Numbered from the stretch's first letter, positions 8,479 through 17,455 are shown. The stretch is 64,000 nucleotides of DNA from Armatimonadota bacterium (GCA_031081585.1 JAVHLY010000005.1:46832-110831), one strand, 5' to 3'. Notes: generated by a model not told the origin, from the letters alone. Numbers and translations: made by a program.

Positions 8479-9674
8479 CCCCTTCCCTCCCTCAGGGCGG
8501 CGGGCACCGCGACCTCGGACCGGGTCAGGGCGGCCGCGCGCCCGGGCACCCGGCCTGCTGCCTCCACCGTCGCCCCCGCCTCATCGTCGGGCGGCACCGT
8601 CACCGCCTGCGCCGGGTCCCACGTGGCCCACACCTCGTCGCCGGGGGCGTGGAGCGGCATCCCGGCCACGTAGGGCAGGGTCGCCTGCAGCCGCAGCGGC
8701 CCGACGTGCAGCCGGTACCGCACGACGTGCCCGCTGAACGCCCGGTCCTCCACGCGGCCGCGCAGCGCGCCACCGCCGACCGGCGGCCGCGACTCCACCC
8801 GCACGCGCTCGGGGCGCAGGCACAGCGTCGCCCGTCGCCCCACCGCCTCCCACCCGCCGCGGCGTCCCTGGACGCGCACCCCGTCGACGCGCAGCGTCAC
8901 CCACGTCGGCCCCAGCGCCTCCACGACACCGTCCAGGAGGTTGGCATCCCCGATGAAGCCGGCGACGAAGCGCGTGCGGGGGCGCTCGTAGATCTCCAGG
9001 GGGTCGCCCACCTGGTAGAGGCGACCGCCGGCCATGACCCCGACGCGGTCGCTCATCGCCAGCGCCTCGCCCTGGTCGTGGGTGACGTAGATGAACGTCG
9101 TGCCCACCTCGCGCTGCAGGCGCTTGAGCTCCTCCTGCATCTGCAGGCGCAGCTTGAGGTCGAGCGAGCTGAGGGGTTCGTCCAGCAGGAGGACGCGCGG
9201 GCGGGTCACGAGGGCGCGGGCCAGCGCCACGCGCTGCTGCTGGCCGCCGGAGAGCTCCGTCACCCGGCGGGGCCCCAGCCCCTCCAGGCGCACGAGCTCC
9301 AGCGCCTCGCCCACCCGCCGCCGCACCTCCCGCTCGGGGACCCGCCGCATCCGCAGGCCAAAGGCGACGTTCTCGTAGACCGTGTAGTGGGGGAAGAGGG
9401 CCAGGCGCTGGAAGACCATGTTCGTCTCCCGGCGGTTGGGCGGGGTCCGGCCCATGGGCCGGCCGCCGATGCAGACCTCGCCGGCGTCGGGCAGCTCGAA
9501 CCCGCCGATGAGGCGCAGGGTGGTCGTCTTGCCGCACCCGGAGGGCCCCAGCAGGGAGAAGAACTCCCCCTCGGCCACGGCGAACGAGACCTCGCACACG
9601 GCCACCAGGGCGCCGAAGCGCTTGGTGACCCCCCGCACCTCGACGGCCGGGACTCCCGCTCCCTGTGCGTCCAC
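8475..9674 (-). CDS. ABC transporter ATP-binding protein, PotA-like
   Basis: A 399-residue ATPase that powers the importer with the two permeases downstream. Walker A is GPSGCGKT (residues 43-50), the Q-loop region is MVFQRLALFPHYTVYENV, the signature [15 protein letters not shown] starts at 141, and Walker B VLLLDEPLSSLD starts at 161. After about residue 240 follows a TOBE-type regulatory/ligand domain, as usual for PotA, FbpC and PhnT. The stop overlaps the deacylase start. The start ATG at 9674 lies below the double palindrome that separates it from the binding-protein gene. Confidence 0.94.
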   Translation of the reverse strand: MDAQGAGVPAVEVRGVTKRFGALVAVCEVSFAVAEGEFFSLLGPSGCGKTTTLRLIGGFELPDAGEVCIGGRPMGRTPPNRRETNMVFQRLALFPHYTVYENVAFGLRMRRVPEREVRRRVGEALELVRLEGLGPRRVTELSGGQQQRVALARALVTRPRVLLLDEPLSSLDLKLRLQMQEELKRLQREVGTTFIYVTHDQGEALAMSDRVGVMAGGRLYQVGDPLEIYERPRTRFVAGFIGDANLLDGVVEALGPTWVTLRVDGVRVQGRRGGWEAVGRRATLCLRPERVRVESRPPVGGGALRGRVEDRAFSGHVVRYRLHVGPLRLQATLPYVAGMPLHAPGDEVWATWDPAQAVTVPPDDEAGATVEAAGRVPGRAAALTRSEVAVPAALREGRG

Positions 9675-9687
9675 GCCTGCCTCCCCG

Positions 9688-9740
9688 CCGCGCCCCCGGG
9701 GGCGCGGCGCTCTGCTTCCCCACCGCGCCCCCGGGCGCGG
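9688..9740. repeat. Two tandem GC palindromes between binding-protein and ATPase genes
   Basis: CCGCGCCCCC/GGGGGCGCGG is a perfect 10-base palindrome at 9688-9707. A second copy, CCGCGCCCCCGGGCGCGG, lies at 9723-9740, and both copies are followed by CGC and a pyrimidine-rich tail. No T-run follows on the minus strand. Position just downstream of a binding-protein gene is typical for RNA stem-loops that protect the binding-protein transcript and lower expression of the distal genes; that role is inferred. Confidence 0.7.
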
Positions 9741-9758
9741 CGCCCTGCCTCCGCCGGC

Positions 9759-10832
9759 CTACAGCCGGGACTTCACCTCGCGCTCCCAGCGCTGCCGCCA
9801 CACGCTGGCCTGCTGCGCCATGGTCGCCCAGTCGAGCCAGATGGCCGTGTCGAGCAGGCGGGGGTTGAGGATCTTCTCCACGGTCGGCGACAGCGGCGCC
9901 CCGGGGATCGCCGGGATGCTGTAGGTCAGCCGGGCGTAGCGGGCGTTGTTCTCGGTGGCGAGCAGCTCGTTGATGATCTCCTCGGCCACCCGCACCTGCT
10001 CGGGGGTGCTGCCCTTGACGATCTGGAGGTAGATGGGGAAGGCGATCACACCCTCCTTGGGGTTGACGAAGCCGAGGGGGGCCCCCTCCGCCGCCCAGAA
10101 GGCCCAGATGCTGGTGAACCAGGGGGCCAGGAGGGCCTCGCCGCTCACCAGCATGTTCTTCAGCTGGTCGTTGCTGGTCACCAGGGCACGGATGTTCTTG
10201 GCGTTCTCGGCCCAGATCCGGAACCCGGGGTCGATGTTCCGCTCGGAGCCGCCGTTGAGCCGCGCCGCCAGCACCAGGGGGAAGAAGTTGTTGTCGAAGA
10301 AGGTGACCTTGCCCCGCCACTTCGGGTCCCACAGGGCGGTCCACGAGTCGGGCGGGTCCTTGACCAGGTCCTTGTTGTACATCAGCCCGAGGGCGCTGAT
10401 CCCGTAGCCGATGCCCCGGTTCCCGGGGCGCCGCAGGCTGGCGTGCACCGCCCGCATGTTGGGGATGCGCGCCGGGTCGAGCGGCAGCCACATGTCGTCC
10501 ACGTCCCCGCGGCTGCTGGCGTCGACGTTGAAGTAGCCGAAGTGGATCAGCGGGTTGTTGGGGTTGGCCTGCTTGGCCGCCACCATGCGCGGGTAGGTCA
10601 CCGTGTTGTTGGACTCCCAGAACTCCACCTCGACGTGCGGGTGGGTCCGCACGTAGCGGGCGACCACCTCGCGGGGGACCACGCCCTGGTTGGCGCCGGC
10701 CCAGATGAACATCGTGAGCCGCACGCGGGGCGCCGCGACCGCCGCCGGCAGGACCAGCAGGCCGAGGAGGAGGACGCCGACCAGGCACAGGGCGGCTCCC
10801 CGCCAGAGGGTGGTGGATGTGACTCGAGCCAT
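9759..10832 (-). CDS. Extracellular solute-binding protein, PotD-like (family 1)
   Basis: A 357-residue exported binding protein. Residues 1-34 form a signal peptide with a long hydrophobic core (LCLVGVLLLGLLVLPAAVAA). The body shows PotD/iron-binding-type features: FWESNNTVTYPRMVAAK, GIGYGISALGLMYNKDL and DPPDSWTALWDPKWRGKVTF. Its ATG follows the IclR gene's TAG without any gap, and GGAAGGGAGGG in the end of iclR serves as ribosome site, so the two genes are translationally coupled. It is the ligand receptor of the importer encoded downstream. A polyamine, amino-acid derivative or phosphonate ligand is possible. Confidence 0.9.
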   Translation of the reverse strand: MARVTSTTLWRGAALCLVGVLLLGLLVLPAAVAAPRVRLTMFIWAGANQGVVPREVVARYVRTHPHVEVEFWESNNTVTYPRMVAAKQANPNNPLIHFGYFNVDASSRGDVDDMWLPLDPARIPNMRAVHASLRRPGNRGIGYGISALGLMYNKDLVKDPPDSWTALWDPKWRGKVTFFDNNFFPLVLAARLNGGSERNIDPGFRIWAENAKNIRALVTSNDQLKNMLVSGEALLAPWFTSIWAFWAAEGAPLGFVNPKEGVIAFPIYLQIVKGSTPEQVRVAEEIINELLATENNARYARLTYSIPAIPGAPLSPTVEKILNPRLLDTAIWLDWATMAQQASVWRQRWEREVKSRL

Positions 10833-11684
10833 CTATCGTCCCTCCCTTCCCGGGCCCGGCGGTCCGGCCGGCACGCGCGCGCCCGCGGCGGCGACGCCGT
10901 CAGGGCGATAGCCGAGCCGCGCGGACAGGCGGCTGCCGGCGCGTACCAGGGCCTCGCGCACGGCGGCCATGTGCCCGGCGCTCCAGGCGCCGGTCGACCC
11001 GGAACTGCTGAGTGCGGCCACGACGCGCCCGCGGTGGTCGCGGACGGGGACGGCCAGGCAGCGGGCGCCCTGCACCGTCTCCTCGTCGTCGAGGGCGTAG
11101 CCGAGGTGGCGCACCTCTGCCAGGTGCTCCAGGAAGCGCCGCGGCGAGGTGATCGTGCGCGGGGTCAGCCGGGCCATCCCGCGCTGACCGAGGAGCCGCC
11201 GCACCTCCTCGTCGGGCAGGCCGGCGGCCAGCACCTTGCCGAGCGCCGTGCTGTGGAGCGGGGCCCGGCGGCCGATGTGCAGGAAGAGGCGCGGGGCGTC
11301 CACGCCGCGGACCTGCTCCAGGAGCACCACCTCGCCCTCCTGCAGGGTGGCCAGGGAGATCGCCTCGCCGGTCTCCCGCACGTACGCGTGCAGGACCGGC
11401 GCCGCCTCCCGCGTCAGGTCGGTCTGCTGCAGGACGTCGGCGGCGAAGGCCACCGTGCGCGGACCGATCCGGTAGCGCCGCGTCTCCGGCTCCTGCTCCA
11501 CGACGCCCAGGCGGACCAGGGTGGCCAGCAGGCGGTGGGCCGTACTGGGCGGGAGCCCGCCGCGGAGGGCCAGCGCGGAGAGGGGCTGCGGGCCGTCGCG
11601 GGACGCCAGGAGCAGGAGGAGGCGCACGCCCTTCTCCAGGGCGCGAGCGCCGTTCAGTCGCGGGGCCGGGTGTCCATTTCGCAT
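10833..11684 (-). CDS. IclR-family transcriptional regulator
   Basis: A 283-residue regulator. The N-terminal winged HTH (residues about 12-75; ALEKGVRLLLLLASRDGPQP, then LSALALRGGLPPSTAHRLLATLVRLG) is followed by the IclR effector-binding GAF-like domain with LHSTALGKVLAAGLPDEEV and YALDDEETVQGARCLAVPVRD. It is the first gene of the importer operon and its stop codon abuts the binding-protein start, so it very probably senses the transported compound or its product and controls this operon, including itself. About 100 bases separate it from the next gene upstream. Confidence 0.93.
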   Translation of the reverse strand: MRNGHPAPRLNGARALEKGVRLLLLLASRDGPQPLSALALRGGLPPSTAHRLLATLVRLGVVEQEPETRRYRIGPRTVAFAADVLQQTDLTREAAPVLHAYVRETGEAISLATLQEGEVVLLEQVRGVDAPRLFLHIGRRAPLHSTALGKVLAAGLPDEEVRRLLGQRGMARLTPRTITSPRRFLEHLAEVRHLGYALDDEETVQGARCLAVPVRDHRGRVVAALSSSGSTGAWSAGHMAAVREALVRAGSRLSARLGYRPDGVAAAGARVPAGPPGPGREGR

Positions 11685-11789
11685 GGCGGAAGAGGATTCT
11701 GAATTTGGAGTATGGTAGCGAACCGCGCGGAGCTCGTCAAATGGTGCGTGAGCCGACCCGACGTGGCGTGAGGGCGCGGGTCGGCGGGG

Positions 11790-12218
11790 CTACTCCTGCT
11801 CGCGCGAGAGGGGGTGCTCCCGGAGGCGCCGGACCACCACTTCCAGCAGGCGCACCGCCAGGTCGGGGTGCTCCTTCAGCAGAGCGCGGAAGTCCCAGCG
11901 GACCAGCTGCAGGCAGCGGGTGCGCTCCCGCGCCGTGACCGTGGCCGTGCGGGCGCGCTCCTCCATGAGGGCCATCTCCCCGAAGAACTCCCCCGGGCCC
12001 AGCTCCCGGATGCGGTGGCCGTCGTGGGTGACCTCGACCCGCCCGTCGACGATGAGGTAGAACCCCACCCCCGGGTCCCCCTGGCGGACGATGACGGCCC
12101 CGGGCTCGTAGACCCGCTCCTTCACCGAGCGGGCGATGAGGCTCAGCTCCTCCGCGGTGAGCCCGGCGAAGAGCGGGACCTTCCGCAGCGACGCCACGTA
12201 GGCGGCCGTGTCGCTCAC
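11790..12218 (-). CDS. Cyclic nucleotide-binding domain protein (stand-alone)
   Basis: About 142 residues made almost entirely of one CRP-type cNMP-binding domain: LRKVPLFAGLTAEELSLIAR, GAVIVRQGDPGVGFYLIVDG, and the phosphate-binding cassette FFGEMALMEERARTATVTA with Glu and Arg in the expected places. No helix-turn-helix follows, so it is not a DNA-binding CRP. Stand-alone domains of this kind often act as sensor subunits or are paired with other proteins. The GTG at 12218 has GGGAGG six bases upstream; the GTG at 12224 is a possible alternative. The longer open frame upstream has no protein-like content. Confidence 0.88.
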   Translation of the reverse strand: MSDTAAYVASLRKVPLFAGLTAEELSLIARSVKERVYEPGAVIVRQGDPGVGFYLIVDGRVEVTHDGHRIRELGPGEFFGEMALMEERARTATVTARERTRCLQLVRWDFRALLKEHPDLAVRLLEVVVRRLREHPLSREQE

Positions 12219-12337
12219 GCGCACCCTCCCTGGCCCCACTGCCGGGCGGCTGCGACGTCCGGCCCCGACGGGACCGTTCGCGACATTCGGCGGGTCCGCC
12301 AGGCGCCCCTGCCGGCCGCCTGGTGGCGGGTGGTCTC

Positions 12338-12925
12338 CTACCCCTGGCCGTCGAGCCAGACCGTCTTCTCCGTCGCCGGCGTGCGCCGCTTCTGCGGGAC
12401 GTCGGCGGGGTAGCCGACGTAGAGCACGCCGGTGATGCGCCGGTCCGCCGGCAGGCCCAGCAGCTCCCGCAGCGGCGGGTAGTCGCGCAGCGGCCCCGTC
12501 CGGAAGTAGCTGCCCACGCCCTCGCTCCACAGCCCCAGCATCAGCGCGTACGTCGCCGCGAAGGTGGCCCAGAAGTCCTCCTCGCGCACCTCGGGGTCTT
12601 CGGCCACGTGCGCGGTGACGACGATCACGAGCGGGGTGGCCAGCGTGTCCGCGTAGAGCTTCTCCAGCGCCGGCTGGGCCTCCGGGGCGTCGGGGTTGGG
12701 CAGGGAGGCGCGCCGGAAGTCGCGGCGGATCTCCGCGAAGCGGCGCTTGGCCGCGCCCTGCAGGACGAAGAATTGCCAGGGCTCGGTGAGGCGGTGGTTC
12801 GGCACCCACACCGCGGCGTCCAGCGCCCGCTCTACCACCTCGCGGGGGACGGGGTCGGGGCGCAGCCGGGCGATGCTGCGGCGGGTGCGGATCGCCTCCA
12901 GGACGGACATCGAGGCCACGGGCAT
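12338..12925 (-). CDS. Nitroreductase-family FMN oxidoreductase
   Basis: About 195 residues of a nitroreductase-fold flavoprotein. It begins with the family start SVLEAIRTRRSIARLRPDPV, followed by ALDAAVWVPNHRLTEPWQFF and, later, the C-terminal region around LLGLPADRRITGVLYVGYPA. Such enzymes use NAD(P)H to reduce nitro compounds, quinones or flavins. I place the start at ATG 12925, directly after AAGGAGGG; the ribosome site is close, and the internal ATG at 12910 is an alternative. The upstream 29 codons of the open frame look non-coding. It is transcribed alone or with the cNMP-domain gene downstream. Confidence 0.85.
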   Translation of the reverse strand: MPVASMSVLEAIRTRRSIARLRPDPVPREVVERALDAAVWVPNHRLTEPWQFFVLQGAAKRRFAEIRRDFRRASLPNPDAPEAQPALEKLYADTLATPLVIVVTAHVAEDPEVREEDFWATFAATYALMLGLWSEGVGSYFRTGPLRDYPPLRELLGLPADRRITGVLYVGYPADVPQKRRTPATEKTVWLDGQG

Positions 12926-13097
12926 CCCTCCTTCCGGTGCCGGGATCGGGTGTGTCCGGCGGATGTGGGCGTCCCGACCCGCGGTGGCGGCGCGCACGGC
13001 AACCGCCACCACCCTGGACGAGGCCGGAACGGGCCGCCTCGGGCATTCTAGCGCCTGGAGGTCACACCGCGTCCAGGTCCGGGCGGCGTCCGCGCTT

Positions 13098-13198
13098 TCC
13101 GGGGCCCGTCGGCGCTCCGGGGCCCGTCGGGCGCTCCTGGGCGCGTCACCGCGCCAGGGCGTTAGCGCTCCAGGGGCGTCAGGGTTCCAGGAGCGTCA
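13098..13198. repeat. Array of degenerate 18-19-base repeats
   Basis: Two near-identical units TCCGGGGCCCGTCGGCGC lie at 13098-13115 and 13116-13134. About four decayed units follow (for example GCGCTCCTGGGCGCGTCA and CGCTCCAGGGGCGTCAGG). The array runs into the stop codon of the lytic transglycosylase gene at 13196-13198. The region is otherwise non-coding. Function unknown. Confidence 0.6.
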
Positions 13199-15226
13199 GC
13201 GCCCCAGGGCGGCGTAGATCCGCCGGCCCTGCAAGACCCGGTAGACGTACCCGCGGGTCTCCCGGATGGGGATGGTCTCGAGCGCGGCGGGGAGGTCGTC
13301 CAGCGGGAGGGTGCGGGCCAGGCGTGCCGCCACCCCCGGCCCCGCGTTGTAGGCGATGAGCGCCAGCACCTCGTTCCCGCGGAAGCGGCGGAGCTGGCGG
13401 GCCAGGTAGGTGGCGCCCAGGCGCAGGTTCACCGCCGGGCGCAGCAGCTCGTCCACCGGGAGCGGACGGCCGGCCAGACCTGCCGCCGTGCCCGGCGTGA
13501 CCTGGGTGAGGCCTACCGCGCCCGCCGGCGAGACCGCCTGCGCGTCGAAGCGGCTCTCCTCCCGGACGAGCGCGAAGAGGAGCGCCGCCGGCAGGCCCGC
13601 GCGCCGGGCCTCCTCCGCCACCGCCTGCGCGAAGAGGCGGGGATAGGCCAGGTGGAGTGCGGCAAGGTCGTCGAAGAGGAGCTCCTCGGCGATGCGGATG
13701 GCCTCGGGGTGACGGCCGGCGGCGTGCAGGGCGGTGGCCTGCGTCACCCGGTCCCCCGCCCAGGCGGCGGCTTCCGCAGCCTCACCGGAGGCCCGCGCCT
13801 CCAGAAGAGCACGGGCCAGCGCCGTGCGCTCGGCGGCGCTGCCCGCAGGGGGGCTGGAGGAGCTGTCGGACAGCGCGCCCGGCGGCACCAGCGTCGTCCC
13901 CAGTCCCAGACGCTCCCTGGCCAGCGCCGCGTAGAGGCTCCAGGGAGGGGATTGCGCGGCGGATTGGAGGAGCCGGAGGCGTTCGCTGCGGTCGGGTGTG
14001 GCCCGCGCCGCCCAGTAGAGCGCGGCCGCCGCGCGGGCCACGCGCGGCTCGGTCTGCGCGGCCTGGACCCAGCGCGCCCGCGCCTCCTCCGACCGCCCGG
14101 CGCGCCACGCCACCCACCCCAGGCGCCAGCGCGCCTCCTCGGCGTTCAGGCCCTCCCGCGCCTGCGCAGCGACCCGCAGCCACCGCTCGGCAGTGGTGAG
14201 GTCGCCGCGCCGCTCCGCCGCCAGCGCGAGGTCGAGGGCGATGCGCGCGGCCTGGCGTGCGTCGCGACGCTGCAGCCCTTCGGCGACCCGCGCGGCCCCG
14301 GCCTCGTCGCCGCCGCGCAGCAGCGCCCGCGCCTGCCAGTAGGGTGCCGTGCCCGGGTCCATGCCCAGGCGACCGGCCAGCGCCACGGCACGGGCGATCG
14401 CCCCGGCGGCCGCGCGCGGGTCCGCGCCGAGGTGCTGCACGCCCCAGACGAACCACGCCTGGGCCGCTGCGGCCGGCGCGCGGGGCGGGCGGCGCACGGC
14501 ACGGACGATGGCCGTGCGCGCCTCGGCGAAGCTCCCCCGTCCCCACAGCCACACCGCCCGCGCCAGGTGCGCCTCCGCGGGCAGGTCGGCGGGGCGTGGA
14601 TGACGCCCGAGCCAGGCAGTGGCGGCCCGGCGGGCCTGAGGGGCGCGGGCCTGCTCGGGGAACCCCCATCCGGCCACCATCGCCGCCCGCGCCGCCGCAC
14701 GCTGGTCCGGCCCCCGGAGGGCCCGGGCCAGCAGCCACCACGCCTCCGCCAGGTCAGCCCGCTCCGGCATGCGAGCCAGCGCGGTGTCGACGACGAGCGG
14801 GTAGTACTCGGGACGCGCCACCTCCGCCCGCAGCCCTGCGGCGGCCTCCGCGGTCCGCCCCAGCCGCAGCCGAGCCTCCGCCAGGCGCAGGCGGGCGCGA
14901 CGTTGGAGCGCAGGAGGAGCCTGGTCCCGCGCCACCGCCGCCAGGTCCTCCGCTCCACCGCGGACGTCGCCCACGGCCAGCCGGGCCCTCCCGCGGTGGA
15001 ACCGCGCATAGGGCAGCATCGAGCCCGCGCGCACGAGCCCGTCAAAGGCGGCGACGGCCACCTGCCACTCGCCGCGCGCCGCCGACTCCAGGCCCCGGGC
15101 GTAAGTGGCGGCGGGCTCTCCATCCGTCTGCGAGCCGGCGGCCGCGCCGGAGCGGGCAGGCGGAGGGGCAGAAACAAGCTGGAGCAGGAGCAGGCAGGCG
15201 AGCGGAAGCCGCAGGCGCGACGCCAC
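13196..15226 (-). CDS. Soluble lytic murein transglycosylase (Slt-like)
   Basis: A 676-residue exported peptidoglycan-cleaving enzyme. Residues 1-26 (MASRLRLPLACLLLLQLVSA onwards) form a signal peptide. Most of the chain is an Ala-rich helical solenoid with TPR-like repeats, as in Slt70. The C-terminal 130 residues are the SLT lysozyme-like domain, with the catalytic Glu in LVREESRFDAQAVSPAGAVG, then LTQVTPGTA and IAYNAGPGVAARL. The GTG at 15226 lies 11 bases after the stop of the methyltransferase gene. The longer open frame upstream overlaps that gene and has no signal peptide. The 3' end runs into a degenerate repeat array. Confidence 0.9.
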   Translation of the reverse strand: MASRLRLPLACLLLLQLVSAPPPARSGAAAGSQTDGEPAATYARGLESAARGEWQVAVAAFDGLVRAGSMLPYARFHRGRARLAVGDVRGGAEDLAAVARDQAPPALQRRARLRLAEARLRLGRTAEAAAGLRAEVARPEYYPLVVDTALARMPERADLAEAWWLLARALRGPDQRAAARAAMVAGWGFPEQARAPQARRAATAWLGRHPRPADLPAEAHLARAVWLWGRGSFAEARTAIVRAVRRPPRAPAAAAQAWFVWGVQHLGADPRAAAGAIARAVALAGRLGMDPGTAPYWQARALLRGGDEAGAARVAEGLQRRDARQAARIALDLALAAERRGDLTTAERWLRVAAQAREGLNAEEARWRLGWVAWRAGRSEEARARWVQAAQTEPRVARAAAALYWAARATPDRSERLRLLQSAAQSPPWSLYAALARERLGLGTTLVPPGALSDSSSSPPAGSAAERTALARALLEARASGEAAEAAAWAGDRVTQATALHAAGRHPEAIRIAEELLFDDLAALHLAYPRLFAQAVAEEARRAGLPAALLFALVREESRFDAQAVSPAGAVGLTQVTPGTAAGLAGRPLPVDELLRPAVNLRLGATYLARQLRRFRGNEVLALIAYNAGPGVAARLARTLPLDDLPAALETIPIRETRGYVYRVLQGRRIYAALGR

Positions 15227-15236
15227 GGTGGGCCGG

Positions 15237-16613
15237 TCAGGTGCGGTCGAGGGCGACGACCGTCTCCACGTGGTAGGTCTGCGGGAAGAGGTCGACCGGC
15301 TGGACGGCGGCGATGCGGTAGCCGAAGGCGGCCAGTTCCCGCAGGTCGGGGGCGAGCGTGGTGGGGTTGCAGGAGACGTAGACAACGCGCGACGCTCCTG
15401 CCCGGCCGATCTTGCGCATCACCCTGGCGCCGGCCCCCGCCCGCGGGGGGTCGAGCACGATGACCTGGGGCGTGCCGAACTGCTCCAGCAGGGCCGGCAG
15501 GACCAGGCGCACGTCCCCGGCGTGGAAGGTGGCGTTGCCGATGCCGTTGTGGGCCGCGTTCTGGCGGGCCGCCGCCACCGCCGCGGCGGCCACCTCCACC
15601 CCCGCCGCGTGCCGGGCCAGGCGCGCCAGCGCCAGCGTGAAGGTGCCCACCCCGCAGTACAGGTCGAAGACCAGGCCGCCCCGCGCCGGCTCGGCGAAGC
15701 GCAGGACCAGCTCGGTGAGCCGCTCCGCCCCCCACGTGCTGGTCTGAAAGAAGGTCTCCGGACCGATGCGGAAGGTGAGCTCCCCCACCCGTTCGGCGAT
15801 GGCCTCGCGGCCGTGCAGGACTTCTACCGCCTCGAGGGGGGCGCCGTCGGAGGGGGCGTCGCTCGTCCCCCGCACGACGCTGACGACGCTGGGGTCCGTG
15901 ACCGCCATCCGCTCGGCGAAGGCCTGCGCCTGCGGGAAGGGGCCGCTGCGCGTGACCAGCACCACCATGGTCTCCCCGGTCTGCCGCCCCTCCCGGACCA
16001 CCAGCCGGCGCAGGAACCCCTGACGCGTGCGCGGGTCGTACAGGCTCAGCCCGTGCTCCAGCGCGAAGGCCCGGGCGGCGTGCACCAGGGCGACGGCGCG
16101 CGGGGACTGGAGGAAGCAGGTCTGCAGGGCGACGATGCGGTCCCAGGCCCCGTGCCGGTGGAGGCCGAGGACGCCGTCCGGATGGAAGCTGAACTCCATC
16201 TTGTTGCGGTAGTACCAGGGCTCGGGCGGGGTGAGGATCGGCGCCAGGGGGACGTCGCCGAAGCCGCCCAGGTGGGCCAGCGACTCGCGCACGATGGCCG
16301 CCTTGGCCTGCGCCTGGGCGGGATAGGCCACGTGCTGCCAGCGACACCCGCCGCAGTCGTCCCGGACGTGGGGGCAGCGCGGCTCGACCCGCACCGGGGA
16401 GGCCGCTTCCACCGCCGCCACCACGGCCTCGGCGTGGCGGCGGCGCACGCGGCGGATGCGGGCACGCACGGTCTCCTCGGGGGCGGCCCCCTCGACGAAG
16501 ACAACGAAGCCGTCCAGCCGCCCCACCCCGGCGCCGCCGTAGGCGAGGCGGTCGACCCGCACCACCACCTCCTCGCCCGGGGCCGGGGGGCGGGCGGGTC
16601 GGGCCGACGCCAC
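15237..16613 (-). CDS. Class I rRNA/tRNA uracil-C5 methyltransferase (TrmA/RlmD family)
   Basis: About 458 residues. An N-terminal TRAM-like domain (VVVRVDRLAYGGAGVGRLDG) is followed by a cysteine cluster for an iron-sulfur centre (CPHVRDDCGGCRWQHVAYPA). The SAM-binding motif is VFDLYCGVGTFTLALA. The catalytic region is VIVLDPPRAGAG with the nucleophile Cys in VVYVSCNPTTLAPDL. Such enzymes methylate uridine in 23S rRNA or tRNA; the target here cannot be assigned. The GTG at 16613 is the best start after the upstream stop at 16637; its ribosome site is weak. It is co-directional with the unknown gene upstream and the transglycosylase downstream. Confidence 0.88.
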   Translation of the reverse strand: MASARPARPPAPGEEVVVRVDRLAYGGAGVGRLDGFVVFVEGAAPEETVRARIRRVRRRHAEAVVAAVEAASPVRVEPRCPHVRDDCGGCRWQHVAYPAQAQAKAAIVRESLAHLGGFGDVPLAPILTPPEPWYYRNKMEFSFHPDGVLGLHRHGAWDRIVALQTCFLQSPRAVALVHAARAFALEHGLSLYDPRTRQGFLRRLVVREGRQTGETMVVLVTRSGPFPQAQAFAERMAVTDPSVVSVVRGTSDAPSDGAPLEAVEVLHGREAIAERVGELTFRIGPETFFQTSTWGAERLTELVLRFAEPARGGLVFDLYCGVGTFTLALARLARHAAGVEVAAAAVAAARQNAAHNGIGNATFHAGDVRLVLPALLEQFGTPQVIVLDPPRAGAGARVMRKIGRAGASRVVYVSCNPTTLAPDLRELAAFGYRIAAVQPVDLFPQTYHVETVVALDRT

Positions 16614-16636
16614 GCCGCGACCGGGGCGGGCCAGCG

Positions 16637-17455
16637 CTACTGCGCGGCGGCCGGGCCCTCGAAGAGGCGCAACCGCGTCCAGGTCATGTACCGGTCCGCC
16701 ATCACCGCCAGCGGCTTGCGGACGAGCGGGAACTCCTCGGCCAGGCGGTCGAGGACGCGGTCCAGCCGCAGCGCGCGCGCCACGCTGTGGGCGGCGGCCA
16801 ACCGGTAGAAGCGCCGCCCCTCCTCCTCGTACTCGTCCAGGCCCCGCAGCCGCCGCTCGTCCATCCACAGCCCCAGCGCCTGCGCCCCGGTGCGCACCGC
16901 CCCGCGGGTGACGTGGTCGGCGAAGATCCCGGAGGTGAAGAGGGCGATGTCGGCGATGCGCTTGTACAGGGGGAAGCGCGCCTCCTCGTCCAGCAGCGCG
17001 GCCAGCTCGATCATGTCGTCGATGCTGAGCGTGCTGAGCCGCCGCCGCTCCATCCGCCCGGCCCGCCGGCGCAGGACCGTGATCGTCTCGGTGCGGACGA
17101 AGGAGGCGAGCATGTCCACCAGGTAGTCCAGCAGCCGCCGGTCGGCCAGGACGTTGCGCACGGCCCCCGCGTCGAAGACCGGCACGCGCTCGGTCAGGCC
17201 CAGCCGCTCCAGGGTGTAGCGCTGCTGCTCCAAGTCGCGCCGCACCTGGCGCAGGAGGATGGCGAAGAGCAGGCGCGGGGAGATGCGCAGGATCTGCTCT
17301 TCGTCCTCCCGCAGCCGGTTGATCAGGCGCTCGTCCTCCAGGAGGCGGTCCTGGGCCTCGGGGTCGCGGCGCAGGTCGGCCAGGAGCCGGGACCGCTCGG
17401 TGGGCGTGGCGGCGAGCGTCTCGACGATGAAGCGATAGTCGGCGTCGGTCAGCAT
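16637..17455 (-). CDS. Conserved protein of unknown function, 272 residues
   Basis: I do not recognise a named family. The protein starts at ATG 17455 (MLTDADYRFIVETLAATPTE). It is strongly charged and mostly helical. It has an Arg-rich middle around VLRRRAGRMERRRLSTLSID and a C-terminal half with ADIALFTSGIFADHVTRG and AAHSVARALRLDRVLDRLAE. No signal peptide, membrane segment or metal motif is evident. The open frame continues upstream of 17455 antisense to the next genes and should be ignored. It precedes the RNA methyltransferase gene by 23 bases, which suggests a shared transcript. Confidence 0.75.
   Translation of the reverse strand: MLTDADYRFIVETLAATPTERSRLLADLRRDPEAQDRLLEDERLINRLREDEEQILRISPRLLFAILLRQVRRDLEQQRYTLERLGLTERVPVFDAGAVRNVLADRRLLDYLVDMLASFVRTETITVLRRRAGRMERRRLSTLSIDDMIELAALLDEEARFPLYKRIADIALFTSGIFADHVTRGAVRTGAQALGLWMDERRLRGLDEYEEEGRRFYRLAAAHSVARALRLDRVLDRLAEEFPLVRKPLAVMADRYMTWTRLRLFEGPAAAQ

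Noticed and set aside
8649..11702. 1017-codon open frame on the plus strand
   Set aside because: It lies antisense to the ATPase, receptor and IclR genes, each of which has clear family motifs; the translation is low-complexity.
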